This document shows positions 1-5,457 of a DNA stretch of 15,478 bases, piece after piece (within the stretch, counting starts at the first letter, position 1; the number at the start of each line of letters is the position of its first letter). The stretch comes from Methanosarcinales archaeon (GTDB lineage Archaea; Halobacteriota; Methanosarcinia; Methanosarcinales; EX4572-44). The stretch spans positions 1 to 15,478 of the forward strand of contig RXIJ01000079.1 of NCBI GenBank assembly GCA_004212095.1, given 5' to 3'. The translations under genes and the position numbers were made by a program. The notes under the pieces were generated by a model. It searched no databases. It had not been told where the DNA came from and was given only the letters and a program-made list of their open reading frames with translations.

Positions 1-290
1 GACGATAAACACACTATTACCATTGGAAGCACTCTCCCTCTTAAAGAAGGGTATGCACTAAAAGCCATTGACATCAGTATAAAGGATGCAATAGTGCGCT
101 TTGTACTACTAAAAGATGGCGAAGAAGTCTCTGGGAGCGATGAAATTGTCGATAAAGGTAAAAACTACGTATACAAGAAAAAAATTGGCAGTGTCAGTGA
201 TGTTCCAATAATAATTGCATATCTTGAAACTGTTTTTCATGGCAGGGAGACCGATGCGGCATTTATTCGCGGAGTATTCCAGATTTCAGA
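1..290 (+). repeat. Intragenic direct repeat in S-layer domains, copy 1
   Basis: Bases 1-290 match 820-1109 at a constant offset of 819. I count 7 mismatches, 5 of them synonymous; the two changes are D to E and V to I. Beyond base 290 the two domains diverge sharply in both DNA and protein. The left boundary is outside the window. Confidence 0.93.
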
Positions 291-2289
291 TAGCCCGACA
301 AAAATTGAAACTGGTGATACCTACGGCATCATGGAAGTGAAACAACGAAGTGACAGCGGCATTGAGATGAAAAATGACGACTCCTTTGATTTATCAAGAG
401 ATAGCAATGTGGAGATCATGGGCGATATCAAGTTTAAGGTTGCAGATTCTGATACTTTGCGGTTTGCACCATTTGTAGAAGGACTTGAAGAACTGCGAGG
501 AACAGTTTCATGCAGTGAAGCTGCTTTTAACTGGACTCCGTTTAACTTTGAAGGATTATATTATGATTTTGATACTGGTTTCGGGAGTGAGACATTAAAA
601 GTCATAAGTGCATCTGGTAGCAGCATCGATGAAAATGATTTGGTCTATGAATCTAAGCCGATCAACACCAAGTTTGAACATGAGGACTGGAGCAAATATG
701 ATCTTATTGGTTTTATGGCTGAGAAATACTTTGCCGCTTATAATAACACAAATTCAGAAGTAAGTTCCAGTGAAGATCTACTCTCAAGAGGATATCTTTC
801 TAAAGTGTTAATCGATGAAGACGAAAAACACACTATTACCATTGGAAGTACTCTACCTCTTAAGGAAGGGTATGCACTAAAAGCCATTGACATCAGTATA
901 AAGGATGCAATCGTGCGCTTTGTACTACTAAAAGATGGCGAAGAAGTCTCTGGGAGCGATGAAATTGTCGATAAAGGTAAAAACTACATATACAAGAAAA
1001 AAATTGGCAGTGTCAGTGATGTTCCAATAATAATTGCATATCTTGAAACTGTTTTTCATGGCAGGGAGACAGATGCGGCATTTATTCGCGGAGTATTCCA
1101 GATTTCAGAGAACCCAATAGAACTCGATAATGGTGATGAGTACGGGATAATGGAAGTGACGAGTACAAGTCAGGGAATTGAGATGAAAAACAAGGAAGAG
1201 ACAATATCCCTTGGTGCTGGTGACACGATCGATGTGATGGGAGAAATTCGTTTTAAGGTAGCAGATTCTGATGAGTTGAGATTTTATCCATTTATTACAG
1301 TGGATGTTGAAGCCGAAGCTGCCAGTAAGCTTAGCATCACTGCGCCAGATACTGCTTCTAAGCGTGACACAATAACGATAGGAATTACTGCCGGTGGTGA
1401 ATTCATAGCTGGTTCTGATGTGGAGTTTAATGGCGAAAATATCGGCATCACAGATGCAAACGGTGAGGTGCTATATGAGCTTACCAATGCTGGAAGCTTT
1501 GCCATTAATGCTACCAAGTTGGGGTATGAATCCGCATCAAAAACGATAACTGTTGAGGAATACAGCAAGACACAGCTGAGGATCGAGTCGGTGAGCGAAC
1601 TTCTGCAAACCAACACGTTTGAGCTTACTATAACTGCTGGTGAAACTCCCTTATCCGGAGTTAATGTGTCTGTAGATGACAATACCGTAGGCGTAACTGA
1701 TACTGGTGGGTTCTTTTCTTATATGTTTGATACAAGCGGCACCCATACAGTAAAAGTAGAAAAGGAAGGATATGTTGCTTCTGAGAAGACAGTAAATGTG
1801 ATAGAGCCGTTAGCAGAGTTTAAAGCTATTGCATTTAACATAACACCTGTAAATGTTACGCACAAAGAACCTGTGTTTATCACAGCAGATATTACGAATA
1901 CAGGCAACATAAAAGGTGAGCATGTTGTTGAGTTACGAATTAACGGCAGTGTTGTTGCATCGCAGAATACAACACTCGATCCTGGTGAAGTAACCACACT
2001 GAATTTCACATACACAGAATCTGAGCCTGGCACCTATTTTGCTGAGATTGAGAACATGGGCGGAGAGTTTCATGTTGTCAAGAAATCGATCGGGTGGCTA
2101 GTGTATGCAGGTATTATAACTGCGATTGGGTTGATTGTGATATATCTAGTAACCACGCGTCGTGAAGCCATCGCACCAATAGGTTCAAAAGTTGTAACTG
2201 CAAAGGGCCAGCTTGCATCGAAAGTTGTAACTGCAAAGGGCCAGCTTGCATCAAGATTGTCACAGATGAAAACGAAAATTAAAAAATAA
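1..2289 (+). CDS. S-layer family protein, membrane-anchored (5' end missing)
   Basis: The frame is open from base 1, so the gene starts outside the window; the GTG at 94 is an internal codon. 762 residues are visible. Residues 1-160 are the end of one Methanosarcina-type S-layer domain (DUF1608 / PF07752 type). Residues about 167-433 are a full second copy, recognisable by RGTV, FNWTPFNFEGLYYDFD and the IGFMAEKYFA motif. Two Ig-like/carboxypeptidase-regulatory-like beta domains follow (about 442-520 and 524-601, each with a G-x-T-D-x-x-G turn), then a CARDB-like domain (about 603-690). A single transmembrane helix (about 698-717) is followed by RR and a basic cytoplasmic tail to 762. Several N-x-S/T sequons suggest N-glycosylation. 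In this family the tandem domains form the porous surface lattice and the C-terminal helix anchors it. Unusual points are the extra beta domains between lattice and anchor, the near-identical DNA repeat within the two lattice domains, and the tandemly repeated tail. The family assignment is firm; whether this is the major S-layer protein or a minor surface protein is not known. Confidence 0.88.
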   Translation, partial: DDKHTITIGSTLPLKEGYALKAIDISIKDAIVRFVLLKDGEEVSGSDEIVDKGKNYVYKKKIGSVSDVPIIIAYLETVFHGRETDAAFIRGVFQISDSPTKIETGDTYGIMEVKQRSDSGIEMKNDDSFDLSRDSNVEIMGDIKFKVADSDTLRFAPFVEGLEELRGTVSCSEAAFNWTPFNFEGLYYDFDTGFGSETLKVISASGSSIDENDLVYESKPINTKFEHEDWSKYDLIGFMAEKYFAAYNNTNSEVSSSEDLLSRGYLSKVLIDEDEKHTITIGSTLPLKEGYALKAIDISIKDAIVRFVLLKDGEEVSGSDEIVDKGKNYIYKKKIGSVSDVPIIIAYLETVFHGRETDAAFIRGVFQISENPIELDNGDEYGIMEVTSTSQGIEMKNKEETISLGAGDTIDVMGEIRFKVADSDELRFYPFITVDVEAEAASKLSITAPDTASKRDTITIGITAGGEFIAGSDVEFNGENIGITDANGEVLYELTNAGSFAINATKLGYESASKTITVEEYSKTQLRIESVSELLQTNTFELTITAGETPLSGVNVSVDDNTVGVTDTGGFFSYMFDTSGTHTVKVEKEGYVASEKTVNVIEPLAEFKAIAFNITPVNVTHKEPVFITADITNTGNIKGEHVVELRINGSVVASQNTTLDPGEVTTLNFTYTESEPGTYFAEIENMGGEFHVVKKSIGWLVYAGIITAIGLIVIYLVTTRREAIAPIGSKVVTAKGQLASKVVTAKGQLASRLSQMKTKIKK
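820..1109 (+). repeat. Intragenic direct repeat in S-layer domains, copy 2
   Basis: Second copy of the 290-base repeat at 1-290. Just upstream (about 760-819) and just downstream (from 1110) the sequence is domain-specific, so the high identity is confined to the middle of the domain. Confidence 0.93.
2188..2253 (+). repeat. Two 33-base tandem repeats in the S-layer tail
   Basis: 2188-2220 and 2221-2253 are adjacent in-frame copies differing only at the last base (TCG against TCA). Each encodes KVVTAKGQLAS. They lie in the cytoplasmic tail after the transmembrane helix. The near identity points to a recent slippage or unequal-exchange duplication that kept the frame. Confidence 0.95.
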
Positions 2290-2300
2290 CAAAAAATATT

Positions 2301-2348
2301 GTAGCCACATTGATAGAGAATACACGAATAACCAAAGTGTGTGGCTAC
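2301..2348 (+). terminator. Inverted repeat after the S-layer gene, possible terminator or mRNA 3' structure
   Basis: GTAGCCACA at 2301-2309 pairs perfectly with TGTGGCTAC at 2340-2348 across a 30-base loop. It lies 12 bases after the S-layer stop and 27 bases before the next start. No long T-run follows (only an A-rich stretch), so this is not a textbook archaeal terminator. It may instead protect the 3' end of an abundant S-layer mRNA. Confidence 0.35.
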
Positions 2349-2374
2349 GGTAAAATAAAAAAGAGTTTGTTATT

Positions 2375-2905
2375 ATGACAGTGGTTGAAGATTTATATCG
2401 TGTGGTGGATCAGCAATCACTGCTTTCTGTACTGTGTGGGAAGATAGCTAAATACAATATTTTTGAGCTGGTACGTGTTCAGGGTTTTATTGCAGACGAG
2501 ATAAAATACCTCCCATTTACTTACAAGGAGATATGCAGAAAGAAGTGGAATGAACAATTATTTTCCACGATTAGAGAGATACGCTGTGCTGCTCTGTCGT
2601 GCAATGAGCCACTGAATCTTGAGACTTATTATGATTTTTTGAAGCGATTCGAATATGTGATGAGAAATTTAACTGATAAACCGGAAGTGGATTCCTGTGT
2701 GTTGTATAATTTATGTGCCGCATATAATCTGTTTATAACCAGAACTCCTGTGCATCCGGTTGGCACCATTTTCCCTGGCGGGTTCAAGGTTCAAAAGATT
2801 GGAGACGAATATTTTTGCCCGGCGAAAGATAAAAATAAGTATGTGTTTGAGGCTGTTTGCAGGTTTTGCATAGCTAAACAGTTGAATCTGGTAAAATCGG
2901 TATGA
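2375..2905 (+). CDS. UPF0305 / DUF2115 family protein
   Basis: The 176 residues match the uncharacterised UPF0305 (DUF2115) family, which is found mostly in methanogenic archaea and has no assigned reaction. The family hallmark is in the C-terminal half: HPVGTIFPGGFKV at 127-139, then Y-F-C-P (C148) and A-V-C-R-F-C-I-A-K-Q (C162, C165). Together with H127, these cysteines look like a metal-binding or redox set; that is inference. The N-terminal half is helical, with further cysteines (21, 54, 71, 76, 108, 114). No signal peptide or membrane helix is present. The ATG at 2375 gives a normal family length; no strong ribosome binding site precedes it. It lies 85 bases after the S-layer gene on the same strand, which gives no clear functional link. 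Confidence 0.82.
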   Translation: MTVVEDLYRVVDQQSLLSVLCGKIAKYNIFELVRVQGFIADEIKYLPFTYKEICRKKWNEQLFSTIREIRCAALSCNEPLNLETYYDFLKRFEYVMRNLTDKPEVDSCVLYNLCAAYNLFITRTPVHPVGTIFPGGFKVQKIGDEYFCPAKDKNKYVFEAVCRFCIAKQLNLVKSV

Positions 2906-2975
2906 GTATGTTTGTATATATATTATCGAGTACAGCCGTGCGTTTTTACTTACCAGCGCTTGTGGATTTAGTATA

Positions 2976-2993
2976 GGGGATTTTGAAAACCCC
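2976..2993 (+). terminator. Short GC-ended hairpin after DUF2115, possible terminator
   Basis: GGGG at 2976-2979 faces CCCC at 2990-2993, with an inner TTT/AAA stem and a TGA loop (one bulged A). It is about 70 bases after the DUF2115 stop, and a short T-run sits at 2943-2947. It is a weak candidate for transcription termination. Confidence 0.3.
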
Positions 2994-3052
2994 CCAAAAC
3001 ATCGAATTATCTCCCAATAGTATACAAAGGAAGGAACGGAAAGAGAAGTAAA

Positions 3053-3074
3053 TTTAAATACTCACACGTGAGTA
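3053..3074 (+). promoter_or_regulatory. TATA box with overlapping operator-like palindrome
   Basis: An AT-rich TATA-like element (TTTAAATA, 3053-3060) overlaps the left arm of a perfect interrupted palindrome, TACTCAC-AC-GTGAGTA (3059-3074). A symmetric site just downstream of and touching the TATA box is a classic place for an archaeal repressor to block TBP or polymerase. The regulator is unknown, and the only ORF in register is the 17-codon one starting at 3087. Confidence 0.5.
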
Positions 3075-3145
3075 ATCTTCTCGAAAATGAATAATAAAGA
3101 TAAGTTTTCTAAAAAGGAGGATAAATTTGATTTTTTTTAATTATA

Positions 3146-3209
3146 GAGGGGAATAATCTTGTGTTTTCTACGCTCCGCTACGAAAACGAATTATTTATAA
3201 ACTTTAATT
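3146..3209 (+). promoter_or_regulatory. Promoter module copy A, for the DUF6141-like gene
   Basis: It contains TATTTATAAA (TATA box about 3193-3200), whose centre is about 26 bases before the ATG at 3222, so the transcript is probably leaderless. The segment from AGGGGA through CGAAAAC to TATTTATAAACTTT recurs, diverged, at 4304-4362, before the next gene pair. Conservation is highest from CGAAAAC through the TATA box and the ACTTT after it. Confidence 0.62.
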
Positions 3210-3221
3210 ATTCATATTTGA

Positions 3222-3788
3222 ATGAAGATGAAAAATGACAGAAAAAACAACTCAATATTTTATGAAGAGCAGCAATTTCGCCAGGCTTGGGTCTGGATTA
3301 TAATTATTTTTCCGATACTTAACCTATGGTATATTGCTATCCAAGAACTCATATTTGGCAATCTTGTCGGTAATAGCAACGCATCCAAAGAAATGATATT
3401 TATATTTTGGCTTGGCTTTGGCGTATTATTCCCTTTATTTTTCTACAAATTAAAATTAATAACAAATGTGCGGCAGGACGGGATATATGTTCGGTTTGTG
3501 CCCTTTCATTTTTCTTTCAAAAAAATACAATTAGATAATTTAAAAAGACACTATGTCCGGGCATACGATCCTATTGGAGAATACGGAGGTTGGGGCATTA
3601 AATATGGAAAAATGGGAAAAATATACAATGTAAGCGGGAATAGTGGAGTACAATTAGAGTTTATGGACAAAAAAGGCATCCTGATTGGCTCGCAAAAACC
3701 AGAACAACTTAATAACGCGATAGAACATTATTTGAAAAATCATGTCAAAACCGAGTTTAATATAGAAGAAAGAAGAAGAAAAATATGA
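3222..3788 (+). CDS. Two-helix membrane protein, DUF6141-like
   Basis: 188 residues. A short polar N-terminus carrying the F-Y-E-E-Q-Q-F-R-Q motif is followed by two membrane helices (about 22-44 and 57-76). A cytosolic beta-rich, PH-like domain follows with Y-D-P-I-G-E-Y-G-G-W-G-I (115-126), YNVSGNSGVQLE (135-146) and LIGSQKPEQL (154-163), and a basic C-terminus. The motif set matches what I recall of the DUF6141 family of small bacterial and archaeal membrane proteins, which has no known function. ATG 3222 is preferred because the TATA box lies at the right distance for a leaderless message; an ATG two codons later (3228) is possible. It heads a three-gene run, and its stop overlaps the next start (ATGA at 3785-3788), indicating translational coupling. 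The gene is AT-rich, like the rest of the island. Confidence 0.68.
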   Translation: MKMKNDRKNNSIFYEEQQFRQAWVWIIIIFPILNLWYIAIQELIFGNLVGNSNASKEMIFIFWLGFGVLFPLFFYKLKLITNVRQDGIYVRFVPFHFSFKKIQLDNLKRHYVRAYDPIGEYGGWGIKYGKMGKIYNVSGNSGVQLEFMDKKGILIGSQKPEQLNNAIEHYLKNHVKTEFNIEERRRKI

Positions 3789-3997
3789 ACAAATCACAAA
3801 TTCAGGAAAAAACAAAAAAACTTTTTGAAAAGGCAGATAATCCAAAGGAATTTACAAAAAAATTACAGGGGACCTCAAAATCTTATACAGATAAAGAAGC
3901 AAAAAAAATTACCACGGGATTATCCCTGACACCGGCAAATTATATGAAATTTCGAACCCATATTGCATTTACAATAGATTTAAATATTAATAAATAA
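3785..3997 (+). CDS. Small basic hypothetical protein (70 aa)
   Basis: Not recognised. 70 residues, very lysine-rich, predicted helical in the first half (KSQIQEKTKKLFEKADNPKE) with no membrane segment or cysteines. Its ATG overlaps the previous gene's stop by 4 bases, and the next gene begins 4 bases after its own stop. That packing is the main evidence that it is real. The A-rich composition (14/60 G+C at 3781-3840) could alone favour lysine codons. The position between two membrane proteins suggests a cytosolic partner; that is inference. Confidence 0.5.
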   Translation: MNKSQIQEKTKKLFEKADNPKEFTKKLQGTSKSYTDKEAKKITTGLSLTPANYMKFRTHIAFTIDLNINK

Positions 3998-4001
3998 TAT
4001 T

Positions 4002-4280
4002 ATGATTATGGAATTATCTAATGACACAAAACTTGGCATCTTAACCGCAATTTGTATGCTGGGTAGTGTTATTGTGTTTAAAAATGTTCTTCATATTACT
4101 CCACCATTTATAGCAAGTTATGGGTCAGCGGGAATATTTATATTATATATAATTTTAAAATATTCTATAGAAGAATTTAATGAGGATATTCTATATCGAG
4201 GCAGGTCAATAGCTTTCTATTATGGTCTGACAATAATATTTGCGACCTTAGCCACCATAATATTGTATGCATTTTTTTAA
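4002..4280 (+). CDS. Small membrane protein (92 aa), hypothetical
   Basis: Not recognised. 92 residues with three hydrophobic segments (about 12-30, 36-53 and 71-91). Between segments 2 and 3 is a charged stretch containing E-E-F-N-E-D-I-L-Y-R-G-R. ATG 4002 follows the previous stop by 4 bases; ATG 4008 is an alternative start. It is the last gene of the run that begins at 3222, and the next gene has its own promoter. No catalytic motif is visible. Confidence 0.55.
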   Translation: MIMELSNDTKLGILTAICMLGSVIVFKNVLHITPPFIASYGSAGIFILYIILKYSIEEFNEDILYRGRSIAFYYGLTIIFATLATIILYAFF

Positions 4281-4292
4281 TTCTTGACGGGG

Positions 4293-4334
4293 TTCGGAAC
4301 TCAAGGGGATACTGTGCTTTCGCTTTGTTCCGAA
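4293..4334 (+). repeat. Inverted repeat between the two small-gene runs
   Basis: TTCGGAAC (4293-4300) pairs with GTTCCGAA (4327-4334) across a 26-base loop. It lies just after the 92-aa gene and ends immediately before the TATA box of the next unit. It could be a terminator or antiterminator-like structure, or an upstream regulator site. Copy A of the promoter module has no equally good arm pair. Confidence 0.35.
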
Positions 4335-4362
4335 AACAGACTATTTATAAACTTTTAACTAT
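4304..4362 (+). promoter_or_regulatory. Promoter module copy B, for the 109-aa membrane protein
   Basis: Contains CTATTTATAA (4341-4350) within the same extended sequence as copy A (3146-3209). The TATA centre is about 29 bases before the ATG at 4376. This means the longer reading that starts at TTG 4325 would have to be translated from upstream of its own promoter, so the ATG is the likely start. Confidence 0.6.
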
Positions 4363-4375
4363 TAAGGATAATATT

Positions 4376-4705
4376 ATGAAAATATTTAACAAAACAAAAA
4401 TAGGACTTATCGTAGGTATTATTTTTGGAATAGTTGATATAATTCCTATGATACTTATGAAAATGACTTGGGATACATTAATATCCGCATTTTCTATGTG
4501 CGTAATCGGCGGATTTATTATATCAACATCAAACTTAAAATTGAATAACACTTTAAAAGGAACATTGATTTTCTTTTTGATGGCGGTCCCAATAATGATT
4601 TTAGTGGTTGCCGGCAGTCCGCAAGAACTAATTCCAATGTTAATTACAAATCTTATTATAGGAAGTCTGATGGGTTATTTCATTGGTCGTGTTAGAGAGA
4701 AATAA
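4376..4705 (+). CDS. Small polytopic membrane protein (109 aa), hypothetical
   Basis: 109 residues, almost entirely hydrophobic, with about four short membrane segments (roughly 8-28, 34-51, 60-78 and 85-104). Polar marks are N-L-K-L-N-N between segments 2 and 3, and the ending F-I-G-R-V-R-E-K. The G-I-V-D-I-I-P-M-I-L-M-K motif near the N-terminus resembles a widespread class of small uncharacterised membrane proteins, but I cannot name a family. An upstream TTG (4325) would add 17 residues; it is rejected because the TATA box of the promoter lies inside that extension. The next gene begins one base after this stop, so the two are co-transcribed. Confidence 0.62.
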   Translation: MKIFNKTKIGLIVGIIFGIVDIIPMILMKMTWDTLISAFSMCVIGGFIISTSNLKLNNTLKGTLIFFLMAVPIMILVVAGSPQELIPMLITNLIIGSLMGYFIGRVREK

Positions 4706-4706
4706 T

Positions 4707-4976
4707 ATGAGCATAAATAAAAGTGAGATTTTAAAAAACATTTGCTATACAGAACTTGTTTATGGAAGAATAAATAAGAAACTTAATATCAAGTTTTCAA
4801 AAAATCAAATTGAAAAATTTATATTAAAAATTTTAAGAGAGACTGAAGAAAAGTTTTTTTCAAAAATCGGAAAAAATTTTTATATTACAAACACAGAAAA
4901 CAATATTAAAATAACAGTAAATTCAAACACTTTTAGGATTATAACTGTCGATAGAAATCAAATTTATAAAAAATAA
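4707..4976 (+). CDS. DUF3781-like protein
   Basis: 89 residues. The run N-I-C-Y-T-E-L-V-Y-G-R-I-N-K-K-L, the G-K-N-F-Y-I-T-N stretch and the ending I-T-V-N-S-N-T-F-R-I-I-T-V-D-R match what I know of DUF3781, a small, mostly Firmicutes family of unknown function. No membrane helix or catalytic triad is visible. ATG 4707 is chosen because it lies one base after the stop of the previous gene; a TTG at 4683 would overlap that gene by 23 bases. The gene is strongly AT-rich (14/60 G+C at 4741-4800), consistent with transfer from a low-GC donor. It ends the second small-gene run. Confidence 0.72.
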   Translation: MSINKSEILKNICYTELVYGRINKKLNIKFSKNQIEKFILKILRETEEKFFSKIGKNFYITNTENNIKITVNSNTFRIITVDRNQIYKK

Positions 4977-5457
4977 ACGAAAGCCTATCTGATAAACAAG
5001 AACGAAAAATGTTTTTTGAACTCACGCCAACACGCCCTCCCCCTCTTTTCAGTAGTCGGGGCGTATTCGACAAATAAAGAAAATGGCAACAAAAGTTTTT
5101 ACGTATTGTTGGTTTTGATATAGCAGAGCTGATAAAAGTGGGCAAAGAAACCATTGAGGAGAGTATTGAGCGTGCCAAAAGGAAAAATTGAGGTTATTGA
5201 AGTAAAACAAGTTGAGAAAACTGAAAAACTTGTTTTAGGGTATTTTCGTATTAATGAAGGATAAGCTGAAGCTCTGATACTGGCTCAAGAAAAATCAATA
5301 CAAATATTATTAACAGACGATTTTAGAAGTTTACCTGATTTGAAGAATGTGTCTGAAATGTTTCTGAAGATGTGGAGATAATTACATACTTCATAGAAAA
5401 TCATTCCTATGACTCTCGTTTACAGCAGGGACTCTCCGCTCCCGTTTGAACCAGCCC
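4977..5457. other. 481-base gap with gene debris
   Basis: The stretch lies between the + strand island and the convergent uvrA. It holds the PIN-like remnant at 5078-5381 and a weak inverted repeat, ACGCCC (5032-5037) with GGGCGT (5059-5064). The first 100 bases and the last 75 show nothing recognisable. The minus-strand frame across 4939-5178 looks like chance. Confidence 0.5.
5078..5381 (+). pseudogene. Degraded PIN-domain (VapC-like) gene with possible antitoxin-like leader
   Basis: The frame from GTG 5172 reads through an N-terminal K-I-E-V-I-E-V-K-Q-V stretch to R-I-N-E-G, hits TAA at 5262-5264, and then continues without a break as A-E-A-L-I-L-A-Q-E-K and L-L-T-D-D-F-R-S-L-P-D-L-K to TAA at 5379-5381. 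The G-x-A-E-A-L-I-L-A and L-T-D-D-F-R motifs are typical of the central and C-terminal acidic motifs of PIN-type nucleases (DUF3368-like). The usual N-terminal aspartate region is not visible, so the gene is both truncated and stopped. An overlapping frame at 5078-5191 (G-F-D-I-A-E-L-I-K-V-G-K-E-T-I-E-E) may be the tail of a partner antitoxin or a frameshifted N-terminus. The PIN assignment rests on short motifs. Confidence 0.5.

Larger units (their letters stand above)
2906..3221. other. 316-base gap with promoter-like elements and no clear gene
   Basis: The stretch holds the hairpin at 2976-2993, a TATA box plus palindrome at 3053-3074, a 17-codon ORF (ATG 3087 to TAA 3138-3140), an AAGGAGG motif at 3114-3120 and the first copy of a duplicated promoter module (3146-3209). 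The 17-codon ORF begins about 30 bases from the centre of the TATA box, the spacing of a leaderless mRNA. It may be the stub of a decayed gene or a real micropeptide; the sequence does not decide. Confidence 0.5.

Noticed and set aside
1284..2033. Antisense frames on the - strand of the S-layer gene
   Set aside because: No recognisable motifs and serine/valine-rich low-complexity translations; explained by the codon pattern of the + strand gene.
94..2289. GTG at 94 as the start of the S-layer gene
   Set aside because: The frame is open to base 1 and the bases before 94 encode the same residues as the second domain copy, so the gene begins outside the window.
2906..3221. tRNA or structured ncRNA gene
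   Set aside because: No cloverleaf, T-loop motif or long GC-rich stem could be found; only short hairpins and promoter elements.
4325..4375. 17-residue N-terminal extension of the 109-aa membrane protein from TTG 4325
   Set aside because: The extension contains the TATA box of the gene's own promoter; ATG 4376 is at the expected distance.
4683..4706. TTG 4683 start for the DUF3781-like protein
   Set aside because: It would overlap the previous gene by 23 bases; ATG 4707 follows the stop by one base and fits the family N-terminus.
4939..5178. 79-residue - strand frame
   Set aside because: No motif, no ribosome binding site, and it overlaps the DUF3781-like gene and the PIN remnant.
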